Below, one piece after another: positions 46,625-57,179 of a DNA stretch of 64,000 nucleotides (its first letter is position 1; the number at the start of each line of letters is the position of its first letter). The notes beneath the pieces were generated by a model, which saw only the letters and a program-made list of their open reading frames with translations, was not told where the DNA came from and ran no database searches. The translations under genes and the position numbers were made by a program. The stretch is taken from positions 398,796,939 through 398,860,938 of the forward strand of contig NC_081406.1 of NCBI RefSeq assembly GCF_030272615.1. Reading direction: 5' to 3'. This DNA comes from Cryptomeria japonica. Taxonomy: Eukaryota; Streptophyta; Pinopsida; Cupressales; Cupressaceae.

Positions 46625-46878
46625 ACCACAACCAACACCAAATATTTCTCATCAATATAAAAGTATCCTCATACCGACAATGCATATTTCCAGAGCAATA
46701 AACATGTCTACAACATATCAGCAACATCTAGAATCTTCCATCTGCAACATACATACCTATCTTCTATTAATCTAAAACACATCATAAATACCTATCTTCC
46801 ACTATTCTGCAACACATCCATACCTATATGGATCACTGGGTTTGACATCAATGACAACTAAGACAATTATTTCTAATA

Positions 46879-48070
46879 ATCTCCCCTTTTGTCATTGATG
46901 GCCAAACATTTACATCAAAACTTGCCAAAACTTCCTCTTAGATAATGTTTCCTTATTTCTCTAAGATTCAAAAATTCAAAACTCAATATTTCTCTCAATG
47001 CACAATATTTCATAATATTTCTCCCCCTTTGACATCAAGGACAAAGGGTAACAACAAAATAGGTTACCAAAAAAAAATTTGCACTTAAAAAAAGAAAGAA
47101 ATTATGCTTCACTTACACTTCTGAAAGTTTCTCTTATACTTCTTCAATTCTGGAAAGACAGTCTTCCAAGAGTTCATTTCCAAATGAAGACTCAAACTCA
47201 AAGTATCATTCTTGATTATTTCATTAACTCCTAATAAATAATTGAGAAAAATAGGGTTTTGCCCACACTTCTCATCTTCAATAAGGAGACCAAAAATATG
47301 TTCTAACCTAACCTCAACAATCGCTTTCACCTTTAAGAACACATTCATCACATCTTCTTTCTACCTTTGATAAAATATAAGTTTTGGCTATAGAGATTTG
47401 ATTTTATTCCTTTGTTCATCATTTGCATCATTGAAGATATCAAATGATTTTCCCATGGAATTTAGCTCAGATTCAATATAGTCAATCTTAGCATTAAAAT
47501 TTTCAATAGATGTCAGCCACTAGAGGTAATATTTGTACATTATGTCTACTTCTGCAACACAATCTCTCATATTCTTAATCTCCTCTGATAGTCACTTTTG
47601 AGCATATGCACATTTCTTTTCCATATCATCTTGAACATCATCTTCTACAATAGGCGTTTCCTCAAGAGGCTTCTTCAAACGATCCTTAAGCACTTCACAA
47701 AGAACATCTCGAAATATGTCTAGAAGATCACTAAGAGAAATGTTGTTCTAGACCAAGTGGTCAACTAAAACTTCTTCAATCTGATCCTGATCATAGGAGG
47801 GACACTTGAACCACAAGTTTGCAATCTTTTTCAATCCATTAGCTTCCTTAAGCATACTCAAAATATTCTCAGTCCTATAGGGGTCATCTTCATCTTTACT
47901 ACCTTCAACAAAAGTCAATTTTCCCTTAGCCACTAAAGATTGTTGCATGTTGGTTCCCAAATTAGCAGATCGTAAACCCTAAAGGATTAGCCACTTACTC
48001 ATCAACAGGTCTAAGATAGGACTTGGCCAATGAACAAGATTCAGTCTCAAGATTGAAATCTTCTACACTT
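46879..48070 (-). pseudogene. Fragment X: 3' end of another superfamily element (minus)
   Basis: On the minus strand this reads into the LTR at 46878. It has the double polypurine arrangement (AAAAGGGGAG at 46890-46881 and AAAGGGGGAG at 47030-47021), each next to a CATTGATG/CATCAATG word. Upstream are short helical readings (47351-47109 with VFPELKKYKRNFQKCK; 47960-47748 with ILSMLKEANGLKKIANLWF) that look like the C-terminal coiled-coil end of the second ORF. The coding assignment is weak; the polypurine evidence is good. Confidence 0.55.
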
Positions 48071-48626
48071 TTGGCTTTGCAGGACCAAGATGGGTGTACC
48101 TTAACAATATCTTAACAAACTATTTTGATGCATACATGGACATTGTTGTTTAAGCAGATTTCCTAATAAAAATATGCCAAGGAAAGATTATGAACTCTAG
48201 ACTTTGGCTGCAATCTTTGTCTCAAATGTTTAATTAGCTATTGGGACTATTTTTATGCTAATGCTAATCCTACACCTACTCCTACAAACAAAAATGAAAA
48301 TGATATTTGATGAAAGTGACCTTGAAACAATTCAAGAAGGAGAGACTAGTGCTTATCCTATGGTGAACAAAGTCAAATTGGTGCAGTCACCGGTTAGGAA
48401 GGACCTCAAAGAGATCAATCTGGACTGGTCAGCAAGAGGAAACACAATGAAATAACAAGGATGTGATGGAGGAAATGCAGAACATAATGAATTATATCAT
48501 GAAAAATAATTACAATCAACCAGTAACAACCAAGTTACAGAAACTGGCCCACTGACTTGCTAAAACATGCTTAATTACAAAACATGTCACAATCAGGATC
48601 TCAAATCTTAAGATATATCTTCTATG
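48071..48626 (+). other. Unclassified AT-rich stretch with a short plus-strand reading
   Basis: A 67-codon reading, 48255-48455, includes FDESDLETIQEGETSAYPMV and later frames read EMQNIMNYIMKNNYN. I do not recognise it. It ends at the insertion point of E (CTATG), so before that insertion it was continuous with 55205 onward. Confidence 0.35.
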
Positions 48627-49436
48627 TGTTGGCATATGGACACTCCAACGAGACATTATGTGTGATTGAAGGTTTTGTCATTGATGGCAACCTTGCAATC
48701 CTATGGCACCGACAAGACATTCTACCAACAAAGCATTATTCAAGCAAGATAGTGCACCGGCATCAACAAGACCACTCTACACCGGCACCGACACCAGCAA
48801 AGAAGAAAAGATGTATACCGGCACAAAGGCCGACAAGATTTTTGATATGTAATATTTTGATTATTATTGCAAGCCGACTTGGCAAATTGTAAAATGACTC
48901 TTGTATATAAAGGAGATCATTATAGACATTTGTAGGGATAGGTAAGCGAGCATAAAGAAAATTATTAGACAAACCTAATGTGTGAATTATAGGTCAAGGG
49001 TATATGTAAAGAACATAACAAGAACTGGTACTGAATCTAGAATTGAAGATGCTATTATAAAGTAGTACAGAATATTGGATTAGCATAATCCTCATTGTAA
49101 GTCAGTGTGACTTCTCATTGAGCAGTGTGCTCTAGGCAATTGGCCTTCCTGCATGTGCAGGCCCCTATTGTAAGTAATATTCTCTTATTGGCCAGTAAGT
49201 GAATATTGTGGGTCATAAATCCCACCAAGGTTTTTCCACACTGGGTTTCCTCGTTAAACATCTTGTGTTATGGTGTTCTTTTCATGTGGATGTTTTTGAT
49301 TCTGATTATTACATTAATTCTTGCATACCGGTACACTGTTACTTTATGTTCTGCATGTTTTGTTTTAAGAAAATTGTAATACCGGTCAGATACTGATTCA
49401 CCCCCCCCCCTCTCAGTATCTGTGGGAACCCTAACA
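48627..49436 (+). repeat. 5' LTR of element E
   Basis: TGTTGGCATATGG to CCTAACA. TTGTCATTGATGGCAACC near the start, several ACCGGCA/CCGGCA words, TATATAA at 48904-48910, and GATTCACCCCCCCCCC near the end. About 75 percent like the LTR of A by eye, so a sister family. Confidence 0.94.
48904..48910 (+). promoter_or_regulatory. TATA box in LTR of E
   Basis: TATATAA in GACTCTTGTATATAAAGGAG; same at 54668-54674 in the 3' LTR. Confidence 0.55.
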
Positions 49437-49438
49437 AT

Positions 49439-49450
49439 TGGTATCAGAGC
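49439..49450 (+). other. Primer binding site (initiator Met tRNA type) of E
   Basis: TGGTATCAGAGC two bases after the LTR, identical to that of A. The gag start lies only 58 bases further. Confidence 0.87.
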
Positions 49451-49507
49451 ATGGTCCTCTATTTTCAGTAGCCTAACAGCTTGAGGAAGATCTTGACACC
49501 GGTAAAA

Positions 49508-50665
49508 ATGGAAAATCTGATGAAGCAACTTGAACGAACTCTTACTGACTATGATGCAGAGAAGTTGAAAAATATCAAATTAGAAGATGATTTAAAAGCA
49601 GCTCAGGATATCATTCAGGCACTTCAAGTAAATCTTACTGTTACAAGAAATAAGAGAAGATAACTTTGTGAAAAATTGCAAAATGAGAATGATGAAAAGG
49701 AATCACTTAATGATATGATAAGCAAGTTGAAACAAGAGATCATGACAACAAAAAATGAAATGCAGGATATGACTATGAGATTTTGCAAAGAGATTGAGGA
49801 TAGAAAGAAGAATGAAGAAGAATTGACCAGAAGACTAAGTGATGAAGCAAATGAGAACACAAGACTTAGCTATGAAAATGACATGTTGAAGACAGATCTG
49901 ATGCATACTCAGAATGACTTGAATGAACTAATGAGACAAAAAGAAATCTTGGAAAGGGAATTGGAAACTGCAAATCAACACAAAGAAAAATTCAAGAAAA
50001 GCTCAGAAGAACTTGGTACCTTATTGAAGAATCAAAAACCCAAAGCTGACACTTCTGGAATTGGATTTGAAGTTGGAGAAAGCTCAGGTACTGCAAATAC
50101 TCAGGATCACAACAAATCGGTAAGACCTCCTAATACTTATAAATTCAATGGAAAATGCTTTAACTGTAATAAATATGGTCATAGGGCAAACAAATGTAGA
50201 TCTAGGAATTATCAGAATATCAATCCTCCCACCGGTCAATGCTCCAAATGCAACAAAGTTGGTCATAACTCTGAAAACTACATAATGAATGTAAGATGTT
50301 ATGTTTGTGGAAGATTTGGACATTTATCAAATCAATGTAGAACACAAACCGGCATAGGTTATGGGAAAGCTATTCAAAAAAACAATGTAACTTTTTATGC
50401 ATGTAACAAGATTGGTCATATTGCTAAATTTTGTAGAAGTAAAGGTACACCAGTAGACAACAAAAGTACTAGCTTGAAAGGTAAAGAAAAGGTTGAAGAG
50501 GTTAAGCAAGAATTCTCAAAGCAATGGATTAGAAAAGTTGATCTAAATATTGGGAATACTCCTCCATCGGTAGAACCAACAAATGCTCCACCGGCAGGAC
50601 AATGTGATGCTCCACCGGCAGGATAGAGCAGTGCTCCACTGGCAGGAAGTTCTTCATCTAATTGA
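49508..50665 (+). pseudogene. gag of element E: coiled coil and four zinc knuckles
   Basis: ATG at 49508 begins MENLMKQLERTLTDYDAEKL. One frame holds all 385 codons, broken only by a TAA at 49661 (GAA Glu in A) and a TAG at 50624; it ends SSSN-stop at 50663. Residues 1 to about 180 are a long Glu/Lys/Asn coiled coil. Four knuckles follow at 50156-50434: CFNCNKYGHRANKC, CSKCNKVGHNSENY (last Cys lost), CYVCGRFGHLSNQC and FYACNKIGHIAKFC (first Cys lost). A basic stretch, KGKEKVEEVKQEFSKQWIRK, and a Pro-Pro-Ala-Gly repeat tail close it. No capsid domain of the common Copia or Ty3 type is recognisable. Expected role: RNA packaging and particle assembly in trans. Confidence 0.88.
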
Positions 50666-50967
50666 AGAAAATTATCTTGAGGGTTTGGCAATCTAATGAC
50701 ACATGTGCTATTATTCCCTTGGTTAGAGAAAAGAAGTTGAAAATCACTTATTATCAGCAAATAAAGTTAAGTGAATACATTACCGGCAAGCAATTAATGT
50801 GGCAGGTAGCGAAAAAGACTTTATAAAATAAGGTTTTGGCTCCATTTCATTTCACCGTGATTTCAAACTTTCAGAGAGCGTGAAGATTTCTGAGCTAAGG
50901 CATTTCGAGCAAGAAGCAAGCACACTCCAAGAAATCATTCATCCAAGACAGAAAAAGGTATTTTATC
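50666..50967 (+). promoter_or_regulatory. gag-ORF2 spacer of E with internal promoter-like structure
   Basis: TATAAAATA is at 50822-50830, 146 bases before the ORF2 ATG. A TCAGAGAGCGTGAAGATTTC leader and AGGCATTTCGAG follow, then AAAGGTATTT at 50954-50963, five bases before ATG. Spacing is the same as in A and D within four bases. Confidence 0.5.
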
Positions 50968-53900
50968 ATGGCATCCACCTCTGCAATTGAATACATAGCG
51001 AACCCTACTATTGTGGAGGTAATTAAAAGACCTAGGCCCGTATTTCACTTGGTTCCCGAAATAGAAAAGAAAGATGATACCTTAGGTGCATTCTCTCAAA
51101 TCCCTAGGGTGTTGTATATGCTAAAGACCCTAGAATGTATATTCACTGCAATATTGAAGAGCTAGGAGATGAGGAAATCAAAACCATGTACAAAACCAAG
51201 ATATGTGATGATACCGGCAATATCAAAGCCGAACACAAAATCATTGAAACCCTAGGATTCACAGAAATCCTTAGTATTCCTGAATTTCCTAAGGATGTGA
51301 TTAGGATAGTATTAAGCAGAGTTCATGGAGAATTTTTCTGGTTAGATACAATTCATAAGATCATCAAGCAAGTGGTAAAGGTTGTCACAGGGTTACCGGC
51401 CACCGGTAAAAGACTAGATAAAAACAAGAAAGTTTCAAATGATTTAGTCATTGACCTAACAGGTGCAACATCTGATAAAAGATCTTTAAGGTTTAATGAT
51501 GTAAAGGATACAAATGTGAGATTCATAAGCATGATATTAGGTTACAAAGCCACTCATGCCAATAGACTCAACTCAGTTTCAATTTTATGCATTAAGAGTG
51601 CTTATGACATAATAACCAACAATGCAAAAATTGACATCTGTGAATGGCTAAAGGATGAACTGATAGACAACCTTGGAAAGATAAAGAAGGATAAGAAAGG
51701 AACCTTCAGATTTGGAAATTTGTTAGTGTGTCTAATGCTTCATATAACAAAACAAGTTCTCAGTATAGGATATAAAGAATTTGGATATGACATACCGGTA
51801 GGAAAGCAACTGACAGAACTGTTCAATACCATGGGCGAGAATAAGGAAAACAACATTCATGACTTTTTCCAAGCACTAAAGACAAAAATGAAGAAAAGGA
51901 CAAGGTTATCATAGAAGATTGTAGACAAATACAAAGATGATATATGCTTTGTTATAAAAAAGGATGAAATATGGATGGAAGCAGTCATCCCCAAGACAAT
52001 CTAGGTAACAGAAATGGGCTATGAAACAGATGACCACATAGTTGAAACTTATGCCAAAGCACTTCTGGAAGCCCCCAATGAACCTAAGGAGGAAGCATTT
52101 GGTAGTGCTAAAACAATAGAAAAACAAATGCAATCCAAGAAAAGAGTGAAGAAGGTAGAAGCATTTGTGAGAAAAGGATCCAGACAAGTAAAAGCCATTA
52201 AGGAAGATGTATTAAAGAAAACTGGCATAACTAAAGATGAGTTGGTAGCCCCACAACCTGAAGCTCATCTATCACCAGTAGGTACTTCCTCAGAAAGAGA
52301 TATGCTAGCAACTTTTAAAAGAGTTGTTAGGAAAAGAGACCCCTCACCGGCAACCACTCCTTCACCTAGAAGGACAAGGCAGAAGCAACAAGCTATGAGA
52401 TCTCCAGTCAGAAAGGTCACACCTAAAAGGAAGCTGACTCCTAAGAAAAAGAAAAAGGCAAAAACTGACTTGGCACCTCTATACATTTTGTTAAATGAGA
52501 TCACAGAGGAAGGAAAACTGAAGAACATAGGGAAAATTTATGACACCCTATCAATTGATGAGAAAGGGCAAGTTGAGGAGAGTGTAATACTACACATGGA
52601 CATGTTTAAAAAGTTTTTGATGGAAGTCATAAATGAAATTCCTGATGACTTATACAAAAGACTTGAGGCCAGAAGGAAAGGAGTAATTGAACTGGACAAG
52701 AAAATAAAAGTAGAAAAACTATTTGCTGTATATCCGGTAAATTCCCCAAAAGAAATTGATGATCTAATAGCTTAGGCCAACTAGACAGTTTTTTCCATTG
52801 CACACCGGCATATTTTACTGATGGCAGGTAGAGTTACAGAGGTTTCAGAGGAAACAGAAGATGGTTGGGACATATTTTTGGTTGAAAAAGAAAAACAAGA
52901 AGAATATAGGAATCCCAAAGCCTATTAAGGTATATCAGAAGGATAAGGACAAAGGGAAAGGGAAAATTGGTGGACCTCCAAGCATAAAGGTTAAAGATAA
53001 CCTACCTCCACCTGTAAAAATTACAATCCCTGAAAACCAACCGGCAACTGAAAGCATGGATACAGAGGATAGCAATACAAATCCTGAAGTCCTATTCACT
53101 ATAAATGTTGATACCCAAAAGATCAACATAAGAGTTGATAAAGACCCAAGTGAAAAATCAGATATGGCCAAAGAGCCTCCGATAATAGGAAATACAGAGC
53201 AACCGGCAGTGGATACAGGGAAAAAGATGGAATCTGAAGCACAAACAAAGAAACCAACAGAGCTAAAGGCTCCATAATAGATGCCACCGGTAAGAAATGA
53301 AGCAGGAAAACCAGTGCTAAAGGAAATGCAGACACAAACTGACCTACCAGAGGTCAATACAAGCATGGTCACTTCCACCGGTACTCAGTTTGTTGGGTCC
53401 CCATCAAAGTCAACAAATGTGACTAAGGTATTACTTGAATCCATCAAGAAAATAACTAACTATAGCTCAGAAGCTTACAAAGAAATAGATGATTCAATAC
53501 CAATTTTGAAAACAATCACTCCTAATTGTAATATAGATAATAAAAATTCTTTAGGACAGTTGGATACACTATGTAAATATATTTCTGAAAATATTGAGCA
53601 AATAAAGGTAGAATCTGTAAAGGAAATTGTAGAAAAGGAGAAACATAAATTCTTTGAGGAAGAAATTAAGAAGTGTAACAGAGATTTTGACACACTTCTA
53701 CCAGAACTGTGTAGTTTGTTAAAAGAGTACAAAAACCTGTACAAAGACACATGCAAAACAAACTTCCTGACTATAGATATAGACAAGAAGATAAGCAAGA
53801 CACAGGAAGAGATAAACAAGCTTGCAGACAATTTCGTCAACTCACCGGATTCATTATCTGTTTTTGAAGATAAGTTAGCAAATTTTGAGACAGAATTACT

Positions 53901-54174
53901 TAAACAGGAGAAAGAGAAAGAGACAATAATAAATAAGGGAAAATACTTGAGATCTAAACTGATTCCAAGATTGGATTATCTAGCATCTCTATGGAAGGAA
54001 ATCTCAGAGGCATTAACACCGAGAAGTAAAACACTGGCAGAGAAATTGCAGCATCTCACTGGCACTGTGAAGAGAACTGAAACAACAATAAAAGATAGCA
54101 AAAAGTTTATGGATAGTATAAACTTAATTTTGGGCGATCTTTTTCAGATAATAACTACCCAACTACAAGTTTGA
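50968..54174 (+). pseudogene. Second ORF (unknown protein, ~1070 aa) of element E
   Basis: ATG at 50968 begins MASTSAIEYIANPTIVEVI. Order of parts: N-terminal domain (FSQIP, MYIHCNIEELGDEEIKTMY); conserved core at about 51530-51800 (GYKATHANRLNSVSIL, DICEWLKDELIDNLGKIKKD, GTFRFGNLLVCLMLHI); EIWMEAVIPKTI with Trp changed to a stop; ETDDHIVETYAKALLEAP; a Lys/Pro-rich basic linker (52330-52470); LHMDMFKKFLMEVINEIPDD; KVYQKDKDKGKGKIGG; an acidic linker; a C-terminal coiled coil with EKEKHKFFEEEIKKC and LLPELCSLLKEYKNLYKD; end DLFQIITTQLQV. Breaks: frameshift near 51110, stops at 51912, 52002, 52773, 52783, frameshift near 52910, stops at 53275. The basic linker could be a nuclear signal. No signal peptide, membrane segment or polymerase motif is seen, so it is neither pol nor a typical envelope. 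Confidence 0.75.
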
Positions 54175-54390
54175 GGTTATGGACCGGTATAACTACAAAC
54201 TCTACTAACATCTTGACAACCTTTGTCATTGATGCCAAAGGGGGAGTAGTAGGATGAGAAAATTTAAAACACAAGGATCATATGCTCAGGGGGAGTCCCT
54301 CATTTTTTTGGTAAATTTTTGGTCTACACATTTTTGGACATCTTTTTGAAATTTCTCATGAGTGTTGCCATCAATGCCAAAGGGGGAGAT
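54175..54390 (+). other. 3' noncoding end of E with two polypurine tracts
   Basis: TGTCATTGATGCCAAAGGGG with GAG at 54223-54246, then GTTGCCATCAATG (54364-54376) and AAAGGGGGAGAT (54379-54390) before the LTR. Confidence 0.8.
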
Positions 54391-55199
54391 TGTTGGCATA
54401 TGGACACTCCAATGAGACATTGTGTGTGATTGAAGGTTTTGTCATTGATGGCAACCTTGCAATCCTATGGCACCGACAAGACATTCTACTGGCAAAGCAT
54501 TATTCAAGCAAGACAGTGCACCGTTATCAACAAGACCACTCTACACCGTCACCGGCACCGGCACAGAAGAAAAGATGTATACCAGCACAGAGGCCGACAT
54601 GATTTTTGATATGTAATATTTTGATTATTATTGCAAGCCGACTTGGCAAATTGTAAAATGACTCTTGTATATAAAGGAGATCATTATAGACATTTGTAGG
54701 GATATGTAAGCGAGCATAAAGAAAATTATTAGATAGACCTAATGTACGAATTATAGGTCAAGGGTATATGTAAAGAACAGAACAAGAACCGGTACTGAAT
54801 TTGGCATTGAAGATGCTATTATAAAGCAGTACAAAATATTGGATTAGTATAATCCTCATTGTAAGTCAGTGTGACTTCTCACTGAGCAGTGTGCTCTAGG
54901 CAATTGGCCTTCCTGCATGTACAGACCCCTATTGTAAGTAATATTCTCTTATTGGCCAGTAAGTGAATATTGTGGGTCACAAATCCCACTGAGGTTTTTT
55001 CCACACCAGGTTTCCTCGTTAAACATCTTGTGTTATGGTGTTCTTTTCATGTGGATGTTTTTGATTCTGATTATTACATTAATTCTTGCATACCGGTACA
55101 CTGTTACTTTATGTTCTGCATGTTTTATTTTAAGAAAATTGTAATACTGGTCAGATACTGATTCACCCCCCCCTCTTAGTATCTGTGGGAACTCTAACA
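54391..55199 (+). repeat. 3' LTR of element E
   Basis: 809 bp, TGTTGGCATATGG to CTCTAACA, followed by CTATG. TATA box at 54668-54674. Confidence 0.94.
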
Positions 55200-55204
55200 C
55201 TATG

Positions 55205-55789
55205 TTCTATATTTTCTCTAATATTTATTCTAATACTTAGTTACAATGATTTATATGATCCAAGGGGATGTGGTTGACCCAAAAAGGAATCAAATACCGA
55301 AGAACAAGACCTGACGTGTGAAAAAAATAAGGTCGGCCTCCGCCAAAGAAATTCCTCTAGAAAATCCAAAGGATGAAGTGTAGATCAATGGGAAGGTCAG
55401 CCACACACCAAGGAACATGAAAATCAACACTCAGGGCTCCACAAGCTACAAAAGGGATCTGATAGATCACAAATGCAAATAGGTCCAGGCAACCAATACC
55501 ATAAAACTGTCTTGAAAACCGGTAGCGACAACTTGCTAGAAAATGATCCAAATGCTCCACAATTTGGGAATAAGGTAGATGATCAAGTCCTTAAGAAAAA
55601 TCCAATGTTTCAAGATCCAGTGAGCTAATGCTGGAAAATGTCGAATGAAATGTTGAAACTGCAAAACAGAAAGTAAAACAAAAAGGAAATATTTTTTGTT
55701 GATGCAAGATTGCCATGAATTGGGGATTCTCTTGCATTAGACATTCGGGGTTGTTGAAAAAAAAGTGAGTCTCTCACTTTGTTGGGGTC
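55205..55789 (-). other. 3' noncoding part of G, possibly its LTR
   Basis: No gene. On the minus strand, after the chromodomain reading ends, there is an imperfect hairpin (ATGCAAGA, 55733-55740, against TCTTGCAT, 55700-55707) and T-rich text. An LTR start such as TGTCTAATGC is possible at about 55745, but there is no second copy to compare. Confidence 0.4.
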
Positions 55790-56133
55790 AGAGGAAAACC
55801 AAGGTGGTCTATCTCTGCCTAAGAAACTCAAGATGAATCTTCAACTGGTATGTCCTTCCACTTCACAAGATACTCCTTATATAGACTTCTCCTGGTACTA
55901 CGCCCAATCATACTATCCAAAATGTCTTCAATTTGATCTGGTTCCTTCCAAGGCAACTGTTTCTCCAAGTCTACAATACTATCCTCACTAAATTCTAGTT
56001 CATGATCCTGATGTAGATCTCCAATGTTAAATACAGGTGAAATACTCAGACTATCTAGTAACTCCACTTCATATGCATTTCCAGAACTAAACTTTCTCAA
56101 AATCTTGCAAGGTCCAAACTTTCTCATCTGCAA
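55790..56133 (-). pseudogene. Integrase tail and chromodomain of G
   Basis: Minus-strand reading RKFGPCKILRKFSSGNAYEV is the end of the Ty3 integrase (GPF/Y-like) module. Next, DQIEDILDSM, STRRSLYKEYLVKWKDIPVE is a chromodomain with its conserved YLVKWK. The Trp that should follow DSS is a TGA stop at about 55826. Chromodomains steer chromovirus integration toward particular chromatin marks. Confidence 0.85.
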
Positions 56134-56399
56134 CTTGTTATAGGTTCCAACTGGGAATCTTTATTTTCTTAGATACACCATCAATTCATCACCAACTTTA
56201 AATTCCTTATGTCTCCTCTTCTCATCTTCTTTCTCCTTATACTTATTTTTCATGTCCTCCAAATGTTGTTTAACTTGAATATGTAAGTCCTTTATGTGAT
56301 CTGCAAATTCTTCTGCTTCTGAACTTCTCCACTCTTCACTACTGTTATCTCTTAATTCTAATATACCTCTAGGGTGTTCTTTAATAATGTAATCTCAAA

Positions 56400-57136
56400 A
56401 GGTGTCCTTCCGGTACTCCTATTTACTAAATTATTGTAGGAAAACTCTGCTTATGGAAGAATCAAATCTCAACTTTTGGTTTTGTCTCCAGCTAGGCATC
56501 TTAACAAATTTCCCAATCTTTGGTTAACTACTTTTGTCTGTCCATTAGTCTGTGGGTGAAAAGTAGAACTTAACTTCAAATTTTTCTTCATCTTCTTCCA
56601 AAGTATTCTTCACAAATAAACAACAAACTTAGTATCTCTATCTGAAACTATGCTCTTAGGTAATCCATGCAATCTCACTACTTCATTGAAAAATAGGTTA
56701 GCTATATGCACTGCATCTGATATTTTCTTACAAGGTATGAAATGAGCCATCTTCAAGAATCTATCCACTACCACAAATATAAAACCATTCCCTCTCTGTG
56801 TTTTAGTCAATCCAAGTATGAAATCCATGCTCAAGGTCTCTCTGGTATTGTCAAAGGTTTATACTATCTTACATTCTGACTACTACCTTTTGCAACTTGA
56901 CAAACTCTACATCTTTGCACATATTTTTTAACATCCTTGTGAATCTGGGGCCAAAAGTAATTCTCATTCACCAATGCTACTATTTTATCAGCACCAAAGT
57001 GTCCAACTAGTCCTCCACTATGTTTCTCTTTTATTAGATTCTCCCTCATAGAACTCTTAGGTATGCACAACTGAACTCCTCTGAATAACATCCCGTCCTG
57101 AATGAAGTAATCCAACCACTTACTTCTATCTACCAT
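56400..57136 (-). pseudogene. Integrase of G, catalytic Glu replaced
   Basis: The zinc-binding part reads KEKHSGGLVGHFGADK and YVQRCRVCQVAKG (HHCC). The core has SMDFILGL with the first Asp and [10 protein letters not shown] with the second. The third site reads HPQTNGQTKVVNQRLGN, where GQTEVVNR is normal, so the catalytic Glu codon GAA has become AAA (56532-56534). Stops lie between the parts. An inactive integrase. Confidence 0.85.
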
Positions 57137-57179
57137 AATTGGTTCTCTACATGCTCTCCAAATTCCTCCTTCTACTCAA

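Larger units (their letters stand above)
582..46878 (-). mobile_element. Element H: non-autonomous LTR retrotransposon (minus), split by B and D
   Basis: The pieces in minus-strand order are: LTR (46878-46625 then 38990-37686), primer site (37683-37672), gag N-terminal half (37617-37010), then element B, gag C-terminal half (3558-3007), spacer, and second ORF (2582-582), which ends at the LTR at 581. B is bounded by GTTCT at 3559-3563 and 37005-37009, and the gag reading joins across it. There is no pol region. The 3' LTR of H is not seen. It belongs to the same superfamily as A, D, E and F. Confidence 0.75.
37686..46878 (-). repeat. LTR of H (minus), split by element D
   Basis: The pieces are 37686-38990 and 46625-46878, about 1.56 kb joined. 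On the minus strand it starts TATTAGAAATAATTGTC (mutated TGTT), has TTGTCATTGATGTCAA, a TATAAAAG box (near 38230), and the terminal ATTCACCCCCCCC module, ending TTCCAACA. Gene-free. To its right, a minus-strand polypurine tract and superfamily interior abut the same LTR (element X). Confidence 0.75.
48627..55199 (+). mobile_element. Element E: complete non-autonomous LTR retrotransposon (gag + unknown ORF2)
   Basis: The duplication CTATG lies at 48622-48626 and 55200-55204. The LTRs are 810 and 809 bp, with about 41 differences by hand count (5 percent). The total is 6573 bp with no nested insertion, so it is the reference copy for the superfamily: LTR, primer site, gag (49508-50665), promoter-like spacer, second ORF (50968-54174), double polypurine tract, LTR. 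There is no room for and no trace of protease, RT, RNase H or integrase. Confidence 0.95.

Noticed and set aside
50968-54174. Second ORF as a retroviral-type envelope gene
   Set aside because: No signal peptide, membrane segment or cleavage site is visible; it is basic linkers and coiled coils.
50968-54174. Second ORF as a degraded pol
   Set aside because: No DSG, YxDD, RNase H or DDE motif is found in any copy, whereas such motifs remain readable in the equally decayed B, C and G.
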